Assembly: GCA_003241485.1 (NCBI GenBank)
Contig: QFQD01000057.1
Location: 8,854-72,853 of the forward strand
DNA: 64,000 nucleotides
Reading direction: 5' to 3'
DNA from: Ancylobacter novellus
GTDB lineage: Bacteria > Pseudomonadota > Alphaproteobacteria > Rhizobiales > Xanthobacteraceae
Shown: positions 1 to 8,133 of the stretch, in pieces
Numbering within the stretch: position 1 is the first letter of the stretch
Layout: every line of letters starts with the position of its first letter
Notes under the pieces: model-generated
What the model saw: only the letters and a program-made list of their open reading frames with translations
Databases searched by the model: none
What the model was told of the DNA's origin: nothing
Made by a program: the position numbers and the translations under genes

Positions 1-1605
1 TGGGAGGATGATCGGCTGACGCTCTGGACCTCCAACCAGTCCATCGGCTGGGGCGTCAGGGATGTGGCGAAGACGCTCGGCATCCCGCAGGCGAATGTGC
101 GCCTGAGCTCGCCGTTCGTCGGTGGCGGCTTCGGCGGCAAGATGTTCGTGCGCGCGGACGCCATTCTCGCCGCGCTTGGCGCGCGGGCCGCCGGCCGGCC
201 GGTCAAGGTCGCCCTGCCCCGCCCCCTGATCGTCAACAACACCACGCACCGCCCTGCCACGCTGCAGCGCATCCGCATCGGCGCCGATCGCGATGGCAGG
301 ATCACCGCTATCGGGCACGAGAGCTGGTCCGGCGACCTGCCGGGCGGCCAGCCCGAGCCTGCCGCCCTGCCGACCCGGCTGCTCTATGCCGGCGCGAACC
401 GCATGACCGCTGTGCGCCTCGCCGTACTGGATCTGCCCGAGGGCAACGCCATGCGCGCACCCGGCGACACCTCTGGACTGATGGCGCTGGAAATCGCCAT
501 GGACGAGATGGCGGAAAAGCTCGGCATGGATCCGGTCGCGTTCCGCCTGCTCAACGACACGCTGGTGGATCCGGAGCAGCCGGAGCTCCGCTTTTCCCAA
601 AGAAATCTCGCGCAATGCCTGCGCATCGGCGCGGCACGTTTCGGCTGGAGCCAGCGCGAAGCGCGGCCGGCGATGCGGCGGGAGGGCGGCTGCTATATCG
701 GCATGGGCATGGCGGCAGGCATTCGCAGCCATCTGCAGATGACGTCCGCCGCCCGCGTCCGGCTCGACCGCAATGGCGGCATCACCGTCATGACCGACAT
801 GACCGACATCGGCACCGGCAGCTACACAATCATCGCCCAGACCGCCGCCGAGACCATGGGCGTTTCGCTCGACAAGGTATCGGTCCAGCTGGGGGATTCG
901 CGCTTTCCCACCTCGTGCGGCTCCGGCGGGCAATGGGGCGCCAGCAACGCGACGAGCGGTGTCTATGCCGCCTGCATGAAGCTGCGCGCCACCATCACCG
1001 AGAAGCTCGGTTTGAATCAGCACGATGTGGAATTTCTCGAGGCGGGTGTCCGCTCAGGCACTCGCCTGATCCCGCTCGCGCAGGCGGCTGCCGAGGGCGA
1101 CCTCATCGCCGAGGATGGCATCGAGTACGCCGATTTCGGCTCACGCACTCGACAGGCGACCTTCGCGGCGCACTTCGTCGAGGTCAGCGTCGATGCGGCA
1201 ACCGGAGAGACACGCGTGCGCCGGATGCTCGCCGTCTGCGCAGCGGGACGCATCCTCAATCCCAAATCGGCCCGCAGCCAGGTTATCGGGGCGATGACGA
1301 TGGGCGTGGGCGCTGCGCTGATGGAGAAGCTCGATGTCGAAAGCCGCGCCGGCTTCTTCGTCAATCACGACCTCGCCGGTTACGAGATTCCGGTCCACGC
1401 GGATATCCCGCAACAGGATGTCGTGTTTCTGGATGAGGAGGATCCGACAGCGTCGCCCATGAAGGCGAAGGGCGTCGGCGAACTCGGGCTGTGCGGAACG
1501 GCCGCCGCCGTCGCAAACGCGGTGTATAACGCAACCGGGGTGCGCGTTCGCGACTACCCGATCACGCTCGACAAACTCATCATGCAGCTGCCGCCGGCCG
1601 AGTAG
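1..1605 (+). CDS. Molybdopterin-binding (large) subunit of a xanthine/aldehyde dehydrogenase-type hydroxylase, 5' partial
   Basis: The reading frame is open from base 1, so only the C-terminal 534 residues are present. The protein binds the molybdenum-pterin cofactor and hydroxylates purines, aldehydes or N-heterocycles. Visible family motifs are the glycine-rich FVGGGFGGK near residue 40, the MRAPG loop near 150, and the GVGELGLCG segment near the C-terminus that carries the usual active-site Glu. A GTG at 64 is an internal codon, because clear homologous sequence lies upstream of it. The FAD and 2Fe-2S subunits are not visible here. The exact substrate cannot be told. Family assignment is firm. 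Confidence 0.9.
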   Translation, partial: WEDDRLTLWTSNQSIGWGVRDVAKTLGIPQANVRLSSPFVGGGFGGKMFVRADAILAALGARAAGRPVKVALPRPLIVNNTTHRPATLQRIRIGADRDGRITAIGHESWSGDLPGGQPEPAALPTRLLYAGANRMTAVRLAVLDLPEGNAMRAPGDTSGLMALEIAMDEMAEKLGMDPVAFRLLNDTLVDPEQPELRFSQRNLAQCLRIGAARFGWSQREARPAMRREGGCYIGMGMAAGIRSHLQMTSAARVRLDRNGGITVMTDMTDIGTGSYTIIAQTAAETMGVSLDKVSVQLGDSRFPTSCGSGGQWGASNATSGVYAACMKLRATITEKLGLNQHDVEFLEAGVRSGTRLIPLAQAAAEGDLIAEDGIEYADFGSRTRQATFAAHFVEVSVDAATGETRVRRMLAVCAAGRILNPKSARSQVIGAMTMGVGAALMEKLDVESRAGFFVNHDLAGYEIPVHADIPQQDVVFLDEEDPTASPMKAKGVGELGLCGTAAAVANAVYNATGVRVRDYPITLDKLIMQLPPAE

Positions 1606-1632
1606 AAACGCGCGGAGCCGGCGCGCCGTCGC

Positions 1633-1761
1633 TCAACCCTTTTTCTTCGGCAAGCCGATAGATACGGGACTTCCCTTGGCAAGCGTGGGGGCGGCCACGG
1701 GCTCCTTGATCTTCTTCGGCTTCTTGGCTTCGCGATTACTGCGCATCTGACCTTTGGCCAT
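1633..1761 (-). CDS. Small lysine-rich conserved hypothetical protein (42 aa)
   Basis: A 42-residue, very basic protein beginning MAKGQMRSNREAKKPKK and ending in a lysine run. Short proteins starting MAKGQMRSN are frequent in Rhizobiales genomes, often near cold-shock genes; the function is unknown. The start is the ATG at 1761, because the longer open frame upstream would run through a transcription terminator at 1801-1835. That terminator separates it from cspA, so it probably has its own promoter in the short leader. The family call rests on recall. Confidence 0.6.
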   Translation of the reverse strand: MAKGQMRSNREAKKPKKIKEPVAAPTLAKGSPVSIGLPKKKG

Positions 1762-1800
1762 TGTCGTATTCCTATCAGCTGCGGGAGCGCTTCGGCGCTG

Positions 1801-1835
1801 AAAACAAAACCCCGCGTCCTCGTGGAGGCGCGGGG
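1801..1835 (-). terminator. Rho-independent terminator after cspA
   Basis: On the minus strand a GC-rich hairpin (arms CCCCGCG / CGCGGGG at 1810-1835) is followed directly by a T-rich tail, TTTTGTTTT, at 1809-1801. It lies about 125 bases after the cspA stop and before the small basic gene, so it most likely ends the cspA transcript. Confidence 0.75.
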
Positions 1836-1959
1836 CTAGAGGCGCCGAACGCCTTGCGATCGCATTTATGTCATGCGCTCCGGCCGCCGCACTTTCGTGG
1901 TCGGCCGTCCAGTATGATTGGAACACCGGCGGCTCCGGAACCCGGTTCCGCCGATGCGA

Positions 1960-2172
1960 TCAGCTCAGAGACTGAAGCTTGTCGGCACTCATCTTGCCGC
2001 TGCGCTGGTCCGTGACGAGCTCGAAGCTCACCTTCTGACCCTCGCGAAGATCGCTCATGCCGGCTCGCTCGACAGCACTGATGTGAACGAACGCGTCACT
2101 TCCGCCGTCATCCGGCGCAATGAATCCAAAACCCTTCTGGGCATTGAACCATTTTACGGTTCCCGTGGGCAT
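1960..2172 (-). CDS. cspA: Cold-shock domain protein, CspA family (70 aa)
   Basis: A 70-residue single cold-shock domain, the full usual length. It carries both nucleic-acid binding motifs: RNP1-like KGFGFIAP near residues 13-20 and RNP2-like DAFVHIS near 26-32. Such proteins bind single-stranded RNA/DNA and act as RNA chaperones in the cytoplasm. The start at 2172 gives the canonical MPTGTVKWFN N-terminus; an ATG a few codons upstream (MKGF...) is possible but not typical. It has a long untranslated leader region and its own terminator (1801-1835). The numbered paralogue cannot be assigned. Confidence 0.92.
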   Translation of the reverse strand: MPTGTVKWFNAQKGFGFIAPDDGGSDAFVHISAVERAGMSDLREGQKVSFELVTDQRSGKMSADKLQSLS

Positions 2173-2484
2173 GGGAAACCCTTTCATCATTGTATTCTGG
2201 CTTGCTCGCATGCCTGCGAACCGTCGAAATCGCATTTTCAGGAAAAGAGACAGGAAAGCGCGGAATAAAATTCCGCGAGATAGACGCTCATATTTCCGTG
2301 TATCGACGCATTTAGTATGGACGCTGGGCCGAAATATTACAAGTCCGGCCAATTCTGAAATCCTGAATTCCAGAATTATCTAACCCGATCCAGCAGTTCG
2401 ACATGTCTGTAAAGGCGCGGAGAGGCACCTCCGCCTGCACGACACAGGCTCCCTGTCGCCCTCGCCGCGGCGCGAACGGGCGCC
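2173..2484. other. Intergenic: cspA leader and promoter region
   Basis: About 310 bases between cspA and the transglutaminase gene, both on the minus strand. It is noticeably AT-richer than its surroundings from about 2265 to 2400, as expected for the promoter and long structured leader of a cold-shock gene. Open frames here lack family features. No clear hairpin terminator for the transglutaminase operon was found by eye. Confidence 0.4.
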
Positions 2485-3297
2485 CTAGGCCAGCCCCTGC
2501 ACCTCGTAGGTCCACACCCGAAAGGACTTCAGGACATGCGGGCCAAAGGAGTTGATCAGCGGAATGTCCGCAGCATCGCGCCCGCGCGCGACAACAATGC
2601 GGCCAATGCGCGGGACGTTGTTGCGCGGATCGAAGGTGTGCCAGGCGCCGTCGAGAAACACCTCGATCCAGGCGCTGAAGTCCATCGGATCCACGACGGG
2701 AACGCCAATATCGCCGAGATGGCCGTTCACATAGCGTGCGGGAATGTTGAGGCAGCGGCAGAGGGTAACCGCCAGATGCGCAAAGTCCCGGCAGACGCCG
2801 ACGCGCTCGTGAAAGGTCTCGAACGCCGATCGCGTGGAGCGGGCCTGCATGTAGTCGAACCGGATGTGGTCGTGGACGAAGTCGCAGATGGCCTGTACGC
2901 GACCCCAGCCCGGCGGAAGCGTGCCGAACATGTCCCACGCCGTCTGACTGAGGCGATCCGTCTCGCAATAGCGACTGCCGAGCAGATAGACGAGGCAGTC
3001 GTCCGGCAGTTCCGGCACCGGCACCTCCCGCGCCTGCGGAAGCACAGGATCCAGCGAGCCATCGTCCTCGATCGTGGCATCGCCCCAGATCATCAGATCG
3101 CCAGCCGGCGCGACGAGCCGCCGGCAACGATTGCCGAAGAGATCGCGATAGGTCGATGACGGGACATCGGGGGTCGTGAAGAAGGTCTCCGCCGCGCGGA
3201 TGTCGGCAGCCCGATCCTCATGAACGGATAGAAGGCAGACGAGTGCGGTCGGCTGCTGGCAGTTCAATGTTATCTCATAGCCGTAGCGGATCAGCAT
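2485..3297 (-). CDS. Transglutaminase-like cysteine peptidase family protein (270 aa)
   Basis: Cytoplasmic protein with an N-terminal beta-rich domain typical of bacterial transglutaminase-like proteins and a C-terminal papain-like transglutaminase core. The nucleophile motif is GVCRDFAH (about residue 168) and the acidic residue lies in HTFDPRNN (about residue 222). Where many members have HAW before the conserved hydrophobic strand, this protein reads DFSAW, so the usual catalytic His appears as Ser (codon AGC). This may be a subfamily variant. It is the last of three minus-strand genes closely spaced with the DUF1488 gene (27 bases). Substrate unknown; peptidase or peptide-crosslinking activity is inferred from the fold. 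Confidence 0.85.
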   Translation of the reverse strand: MLIRYGYEITLNCQQPTALVCLLSVHEDRAADIRAAETFFTTPDVPSSTYRDLFGNRCRRLVAPAGDLMIWGDATIEDDGSLDPVLPQAREVPVPELPDDCLVYLLGSRYCETDRLSQTAWDMFGTLPPGWGRVQAICDFVHDHIRFDYMQARSTRSAFETFHERVGVCRDFAHLAVTLCRCLNIPARYVNGHLGDIGVPVVDPMDFSAWIEVFLDGAWHTFDPRNNVPRIGRIVVARGRDAADIPLINSFGPHVLKSFRVWTYEVQGLA

Positions 3298-3324
3298 GTA
3301 GAGTTCCCGAGTACATGAATCCGT

Positions 3325-3600
3325 CTACCGGATGTCGGCGGCGGTCAGAATGTAGTTGGTGCGACGGGCACCTGAGTAAACCTTGGACGCGGCGGCATGG
3401 ATAGAGGCACGCGAGGCGTCGAAGGCGGAAAGTGACGTCTCCTCCAGCGTGTCCGACATGCGCTGTTCGGAGGTCGACTTCACCAGCGCGCCGATCTCGA
3501 TGAAGAACGGCACCTCGAACATGCCGTCATAGCCGGTGAACCGAACGGCATTGCGCGTCCTGTCGAAGCTTCGGCTCGGGTTGGGAAAGGCCAGCGTCAT
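3325..3600 (-). CDS. DUF1488 family protein
   Basis: A 91-residue protein opening MTLAFPNPSRSFD and closing with NYILTAADIR, which matches the DUF1488 pattern common in rhizobia (N-terminal FPNPSRSYD, a central aromatic beta segment, C-terminal YxLTAADF-like tail). No biochemical role is known. The ATG at 3600 gives the family N-terminus; an in-frame GTG three codons upstream is the alternative. It sits between a small conserved gene and the transglutaminase gene with short gaps, so the three are probably co-transcribed. Confidence 0.75.
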   Translation of the reverse strand: MTLAFPNPSRSFDRTRNAVRFTGYDGMFEVPFFIEIGALVKSTSEQRMSDTLEETSLSAFDASRASIHAAASKVYSGARRTNYILTAADIR

Positions 3601-3651
3601 GATGCCCACGTCAGGTTCGCGAGAACGTTCCGGCGCAGTTCGGCCTTGCTG

Positions 3652-3903
3652 TCACGGTCGATCATGGTGATGGCCATCCTTATTGCCTGGAAGCGGGTCG
3701 AGGACGCAGGAGAAGAGTTGCGTTCCCTGCGCATCGGCAATCATCACGGCGTCCGGGCGCTGTGGCATGGCCAAGGTTTGCGCCAACGCCAGGGCCAGCT
3801 GAACCGCCGCCTCGAGATCGGCCACGTCTTCCGTCGCGCGGCCGACGATCGCATGCGCGTCGTCCTGCGGCCGGGTGCGATAGAATTCGATCACGATCTT
3901 CAT
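3652..3903 (-). CDS. Small conserved hypothetical protein (83 aa)
   Basis: Begins MKIVIEFYRTRPQDDAHA and contains a hydrophobic helix-rich middle (VQLALALAQTL) followed by MPQRPDAVMIAD. It resembles unnamed short proteins of Rhizobiales; the function is unknown. The start at 3903 is preferred over an ATG six codons upstream because the family-like N-terminus begins here. It is probably the first gene of a minus-strand operon with DUF1488 and the transglutaminase-like gene. Confidence 0.6.
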   Translation of the reverse strand: MKIVIEFYRTRPQDDAHAIVGRATEDVADLEAAVQLALALAQTLAMPQRPDAVMIADAQGTQLFSCVLDPLPGNKDGHHHDRP

Positions 3904-3961
3904 CCGCGCTCTCTTACGCACGCCTCGCCGCCACGCTGGAGAGGGGCCTCGGCCTTTGCAC

Positions 3962-4257
3962 CTAGCGGGCGCGCGTCTTGCGACCTGCCGCGCTCACATC
4001 GAAGGTGAATTCGAGGAGCGTTTCGGCTTCGCCCATCTTTGCGGCGAGGGCCAGTTCGAGGCTGTCTTCCATCGCCACCCGCTCATACTGCTCGCGATCA
4101 GCAGCGTCGCGGTGACATGGTAGATGTCGCCGAACCGGGCGGACGACACGCCGTACCCGCCCCTCAGGCGGACGGTCTGCCCGACGGTGAAGAGATGTGT
4201 CGAGGCATCGCGCTGGATCGGACGAGCGCTGTTTTGGGCGGTGTTGGTGGCGGTCAT
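3962..4257 (-). pseudogene. Frameshifted small rhizobial hypothetical gene
   Basis: From the ATG at 4257 (preceded by an AAGGA-type ribosome site) the frame reads MTATNTAQNSARPIQRD, then FTVGQTVRLRGGYGVSSARFGDIYHVTATL. Protein-like sequence then continues in another frame (REQYERVAMEDSLELA...) to a stop at 3962. Related short proteins, as recalled, read straight through this join with extra residues between the two parts, so a small out-of-frame deletion near 4090 is likely. Function unknown. Confidence 0.5.
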
Positions 4258-4954
4258 GAAACGTGTGGTCCTTTTGCAAGACGGCGTCCCGCCGGATCGC
4301 GCGCCCAGAGGCATCGAACCCGAAGGTGGTTGGCGGCCAATCAGGCAAGGACGCACAATACGGCGCGAGCCGCTGGAAAGCCGCGCCCATCCGGGCCGGA
4401 ACGAGCCCGCGCTGCCAGTACATCCGTGCTCAGCAGCAGGCGTTCCGAATCCGAACAGGGCTACAGGCGCCGGATCGACGCCAAGCATCGGTTGTCAAAA
4501 TTTGGTGGTGATGGCGGGCCGAGATTTCGGACACCGCAAAAGCCAACTCGGCCAAATCAAGAGAATTTAAATGTAAGTCTTGATTGCGTCACAAACAAGG
4601 CGACCGGGCCGAAATCCATGTTTTTATTCGCGGTCACAAAATAAATCTGCGTTGGCCACACGGCCGAAATCGACATGAAGGAAGAGAAGCGCGGCCTCGA
4701 ATCCTGTTGCCGATGCGGCGTCCGCATGTTTCCAGCTGGCGACCGCTTGCTCCTTCGAGTGAAAGGGGCAGTACCACGGCCTAATCGGGGAACCCGGAAC
4801 GGACAATGGCATCCGGCGGGCGGTTTCCGTCGATTGTCGACGCGTCGATCCTTGCCCGGCACGCAATGCCAATTACAAGCCGCCCCCGGCGGTTGGCGCC
4901 AGAAGCCCGCGATCGGTCACGGCTTCCGTTGTAGATGCCCGGCTCGCGTTCTTC
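4258..4954. other. Intergenic region without convincing genes
   Basis: About 700 bases. Open frames on both strands (for example 4624-4872 minus and 4675-5001 plus) have no recognisable motif or ribosome site. An AT-rich patch at about 4555-4650 stands out against the GC-rich background and could be promoter DNA or a scar of inserted sequence. No tRNA, repeat or hairpin terminator was recognised. Confidence 0.35.
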
Positions 4955-5146
4955 CTACACGTTCGGCGTTTCTGTCGTGTCGCTATCGGGTACGTATTTG
5001 AGTATGTCGCCAGGCTGGCAGTCGAGATAGCGGCAGATTGCTTCCAGTGTATCGAACCGCATGCCCTTCACCTTGCCCTGCTTCAGCAAGCTGAGATTCG
5101 CTTCGGTTATTGCCAGCATCGTCGCGAGATTGACTTTGATGGGCAT
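4955..5146 (-). CDS. Cro/XRE (YozG-like) HTH regulator with internal deletion (63 aa)
   Basis: The C-terminal part, EANLSLLKQGKVKGMRF then LEAICRYLDCQPGDIL, is the recognition-helix half of the small YozG-like regulators that pair with DUF2975 membrane proteins. Normal members carry about 15 more residues between MLA (here residues 10-12) and the ITEANLS helix. That first half of the HTH is missing without loss of frame, so DNA binding is doubtful. The start is the ATG at 5146, six bases from the end of the damaged DUF2975 gene upstream. Confidence 0.7.
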   Translation of the reverse strand: MPIKVNLATMLAITEANLSLLKQGKVKGMRFDTLEAICRYLDCQPGDILKYVPDSDTTETPNV

Positions 5147-5151
5147 GACGA

Positions 5152-5654
5152 TCAGACGAACTGGCTGTTTTCTTCGGCGATCACGGCGGCTTTCTCCATA
5201 GCCCAAGCCAATGACGCGACCACGCCTGCAAAAAGCGCAAGGATCATCACGTCCGAGCTGATCTCGATGGCGATCTGCTTCGGGCCGCCGCTCCAGCTCA
5301 GCGCCAGCACGAACAGCATGCCCGCCAATGGCTTGGCCAAAGCGCTAAGCCCCATACCCACAGCAAAATCGCGCAGCCCGGCAATGCCCTCGGCCGCGAA
5401 TGGGCGCCCCGCCGCGAACTGCGCGAGACATACGCGCAGCCGCAGCAAGCCCCAACTCAAGGGCAGGAGATGAAGCAGCGCATGAATGGGGAGCCGACAA
5501 GCCAATAGCCGACCGCCAGTGCCGGCAACAGCACCGCCAGCCCCACGGCGGCCCCACCCAATGCGCTGAAGGCGCTACGCGCCCGTGACGACAGCCCAAC
5601 GCCTGCCCCCGACGCCGCTTCTCCTGCGCAAACGACGCCACTTCGATCCTGCAT
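5152..5654 (-). pseudogene. DUF2975 membrane protein, frameshifted
   Basis: Starts at ATG 5654 behind a good GAGGGG ribosome site. The first frame runs MQDRSG... through a hydrophobic segment to GYWLVGSP and stops near 5457. The family-like sequence continues in a second frame: LPLSWGLLRL, FAAGRPFAAEGI, LRDFAVGMGLSALAKPLAG and AWAMEKAAVIAEENSQFV, ending at 5152. Such proteins have four membrane segments and are usually followed, as here, by a YozG-like HTH gene. The join near 5480 may also include lost residues. Both genes of the pair are damaged. Confidence 0.7.
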
Positions 5655-5684
5655 GATTCTCCCCTCGGTCGAGTTCGAGCTATG

Positions 5685-5729
5685 CGCCAAAAATTATCGT
5701 TTGACAATAATTTTTGGCGGCCAGATAAA
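5685..5729 (+). promoter_or_regulatory. Operator-like 13-bp inverted repeat overlapping a sigma70-like promoter
   Basis: CGCCAAAAATTAT at 5685-5697 and its exact complement at 5707-5719 flank a 9-base spacer. TTGACA (5701-5706) lies in that spacer, 17 bases before GATAAA (5724-5729), giving a plausible plus-strand promoter for the gene at 5765. The site also lies 31 bases upstream of the DUF2975 start on the other strand, so one repressor could control both directions. The cognate protein is not known; the adjacent YozG-like protein is a candidate but is damaged. Confidence 0.55.
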
Positions 5730-5764
5730 CTTGAATTGTTGTTTTACGATAATGGAGTTTGCAA

Positions 5765-6136
5765 ATGAACGCCATACGCGCAGCGCTGCTGGCGCTCTCG
5801 CTCGGCCTCGCCTTGCCGGTTCAGGCCACGCCCACAACGCCCACCGGAGCGATTTCGGTCGCCCAGGTCGTCGACCTGATCCAGCGCTCACCCCAGGACA
5901 ATGCCGCCCGAAATGCAGCGATGGCCTATCTCGCAGGCGTCGGCGAGGCGACGGGTCTACTGGTGGCGGAGGCGGGGCGGCGTGCCCACGTCAGCATCAG
6001 CTGCGCCAGGCCACTGGGCATCTCCAGCAGTGCGGCTCTCGCCGCGCTTTCGCACACAGACCGGGCGCAGTGGGACCAAACCGCAGCTACGCCCATCCTC
6101 GTCGAGGACATGTTGAGCCGCGCGGATTGCCGCTAG
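5765..6136 (+). CDS. Small secreted protein, possibly Rap1a/Tai-like (123 aa)
   Basis: An N-terminal signal peptide (MNAIRAALLALSLGLALPVQA) ends in a typical cleavage site, so the mature protein is periplasmic. The rest is alpha-helical with two Cys, one in the middle (SISCARPLG) and one near the C-terminus (SRADCR). This resembles the layout of Rap1a/Tai immunity-like proteins, where a YLAGV helix is followed by two disulfide Cys, but similarity is weak. The start ATG has a GGAG site seven bases upstream and a sigma70-like promoter at 5701-5729. Function uncertain. Confidence 0.5.
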   Translation: MNAIRAALLALSLGLALPVQATPTTPTGAISVAQVVDLIQRSPQDNAARNAAMAYLAGVGEATGLLVAEAGRRAHVSISCARPLGISSSAALAALSHTDRAQWDQTAATPILVEDMLSRADCR

Positions 6137-6209
6137 CGGTCACAACGGGGGCTGCGGTCGCCATACCGCGTGACGCTGCCCCCGAACTCTCTCCAGATGG
6201 GAGCTCGAG

Positions 6210-6896
6210 GTGCGAGATCGACGTCTTTCAGAAGCGGACTACCGCACCCTTGGCGAGATGCTGTGGGACGCCGCGAAATCGAAGAAGTACGCCATAACGG
6301 TCTACATCATTCGCCAGCTGGCTCTCACCGGATGCCGCCGCGGAGAGATCATCGGGCTGAGATGGAGTGAGGTCGACCTAGAGGGAAGCTGCCTCAAGCT
6401 GGCGGACAGCAAGGAAGGAACATCGGTGCGCCCGATCGGCTTGCCAGTAGTCGAGTTCCTGGAAGCCAGACGCGCTACCTGCAAGGGAACCTACGTCTTC
6501 CCCGGTCAAGGTGAGGATAATGCCTTTGGCAGCTTTCCCAATCATTGGGAGGCGCTATTCAGACATTCGCGCCTTCCGGACGTCACGCCGCACGTTCTCC
6601 GCCATAGCTTTGCCAGTATAGCTAATGACCTAGGCTTCGCAGAGGTCACCATCGCGGCTCTCTTGGGACATGCAAAAGGCACCGTAACGAGCAAATACAT
6701 TCACAGCCTAGACACCGCGCTCGTCATGGCAGCGGACACCATAGCTGGCTACATCCAAGGGCTGCTCGACGGTGCTGAATTCAAGCAAACGTCGTACGGG
6801 CTGGATAAGCGGGCGCGGAAAGCCGCCCTCGCCCGCTTTCTGGCGGTCGCCCGAGGTGCTGACGCTGACCAAGCCCCCGGCCCGCCTCTTCTTTGA
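6210..6896 (+). pseudogene. Tyrosine recombinase (integrase) catalytic domain, N-terminus missing
   Basis: Only the catalytic half of an integrase of about 400 residues is present. The active-site set is complete: Arg in TGCRRGEI, Lys in ADSKEGT, His-x-x-Arg in HVLRHSF, His in GHAKG, and Tyr in KYIHSLD. The arm- and core-binding domains expected upstream are absent. The frame stays open some way upstream without integrase-like sequence, and a GTG at 6210 is the only nearby start. It is therefore a truncated relic left by an excised or rearranged element. A toxin-antitoxin pair follows immediately. Confidence 0.75.
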
Positions 6897-6917
6897 CGAA
6901 TATAGCTTGGAAGCTAT

Positions 6918-7283
6918 ATGACGTGGAAAGTCGCTTTTGGCGACGAGTTCGATGCGGAGTTTGATGCGTTGTCGGAGCCGGTCCAGGATGAAATCCTGGC
7001 TCTTGCCCGACTGCTGGCTGTGTTTGGCCCCCCAACTCAGCCGGCCGCACGCTGATACTCTTAAAGACCGGCCTTCGCCAATATGAAGGAGCTCAGGTTC
7101 GACGCCGATGGCGGCGTATGGCGCGTTGCTTTCGCGTTTGATCCAGAGCGAAAGGCAATCCTGCTTGTCGCCGGCGACAAGTCTGGCGGCAGCGAGAAGC
7201 GGTTCTACAGATCGCTGATCGCCAAGGCGGACAAGAGATACAGGGCCCATCTCGACAAGCTTGGGGCCACGAGGAAGGGATAG
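6918..7283 (+). pseudogene. RelE/ParE (HigB-like) toxin with two compensating frameshifts
   Basis: The N-terminus MTWKVAFGDEFDAEFDALS and the C-terminal half, from MKELRFDADGGVWRVAFAFD to KRYRAHLDKL, are characteristic of phage-type HigB/RelE mRNA-interferase toxins of about 120 residues. Between them the frame is lost. A run of six C (7028-7033) appears to carry one extra base, leading to a stop at 7053, and the original frame returns near 7070. Codons between the shifts still read as the family linker (SRPHADTLKD) in the shifted frame. The antitoxin downstream is intact. Confidence 0.65.
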
Positions 7284-7288
7284 ATGTG

Positions 7289-7669
7289 ATGGGACGCTCT
7301 CTGGATGAAGTGATTGCGGTGCTTCCCGAAGCCAGACGGACACACGTCGAGGCGAGAGCGGAAGAGTTGCGGGAGGAGGTCGAGAGCCTCAGTGAACTGC
7401 GACGGGTGGCAGGCAAGGCACAGATCGAGATAGCCGCGGCCTTGAACGTCAAGCAGCCTTCGGTGTCCAAGATCGAGAAGCAGGCAGACACGTATCTGTC
7501 GACGCTGAGAAGCTATGTCGAAGCCATTGGTGGCCAACTGGAGCTGATTGTTCGACTTCCGTCACATGCACCGCTGCGTCTGGAACGCCTTGGCGATGTG
7601 ACGAGATCCGACGAGGTCCTCGATGCACCGCCAGTCAAACGGCGACCGAAGGCGAAAACGGCGGCTTAA
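7289..7669 (+). CDS. HigA-like XRE antitoxin (126 aa)
   Basis: Carries a C-terminal-half HTH (AGKAQIEIAAALNVKQPSVSKIEKQAD) followed by the TYLSTLRSYVEAIGGQLELIV segment typical of XRE antitoxins partnered with phage-derived RelE/HigB toxins. It binds and neutralises the toxin and represses the operon. The start ATG at 7289 lies a few bases after the toxin stop with an AAGGGA ribosome site. The gene appears intact while its toxin is frameshifted. Confidence 0.8.
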   Translation: MGRSLDEVIAVLPEARRTHVEARAEELREEVESLSELRRVAGKAQIEIAAALNVKQPSVSKIEKQADTYLSTLRSYVEAIGGQLELIVRLPSHAPLRLERLGDVTRSDEVLDAPPVKRRPKAKTAA

Positions 7670-8133
7670 GGACTGCACGATTGCGGCGCGCCGCTGCCAC
7701 GGAATGGCACTGCGCTAAATTCGGATCCGGCCACCGAGGCTGCATCATCGATACCCTAGCTCACGCCGATGATGACCCATACCTGCCCCTCGACTGCCCT
7801 TTCAGCGACGTCCGCTTTGCGCCCGCATCTCGGCCATTCATCTCGCAACAGCCGCGGTTCAGAAGCGGACGTTCAGCTGTCTGAATTCGCCAAGCTCGCA
7901 CGCCTTTCGTGTGGCCGATACCGCACGATAGGTCGAGAGCGGACCTGCCCCGTTTGATGAGATGATGTCGCCATGGAAACCGGGAGTACAGGCGGCGCGT
8001 CAAGCCTACCGTACCCGGATGCGGAGAGTGTTGCCTACAAGAACGGGCGAATCCATGTGGCCGGCGGTGGCGTCTTTCTCGGCGGATCGCTCCAGTTAGC
8101 CGTCCATGAAGGCTTCGCGCTGGAATAGCGGCC
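7670..8133. other. Intergenic region with a possible 51-aa ORF
   Basis: About 460 bases after the antitoxin. An open frame at 7973-8128 (plus) encodes 51 residues ending GRIHVAGGGVFLGGSLQLAV-like sequence, which looks protein-like and may be the tail of a lost gene; no family is recognised. Other open frames on both strands between 7680 and 8003 have no recognisable content. No tRNA or repeat was seen. Confidence 0.3.

Noticed and set aside
4557..4872. Small minus-strand frames in the 4.3-4.95 kb gap
   Set aside because: No recognisable family, no good ribosome site, and several frames are equally open.
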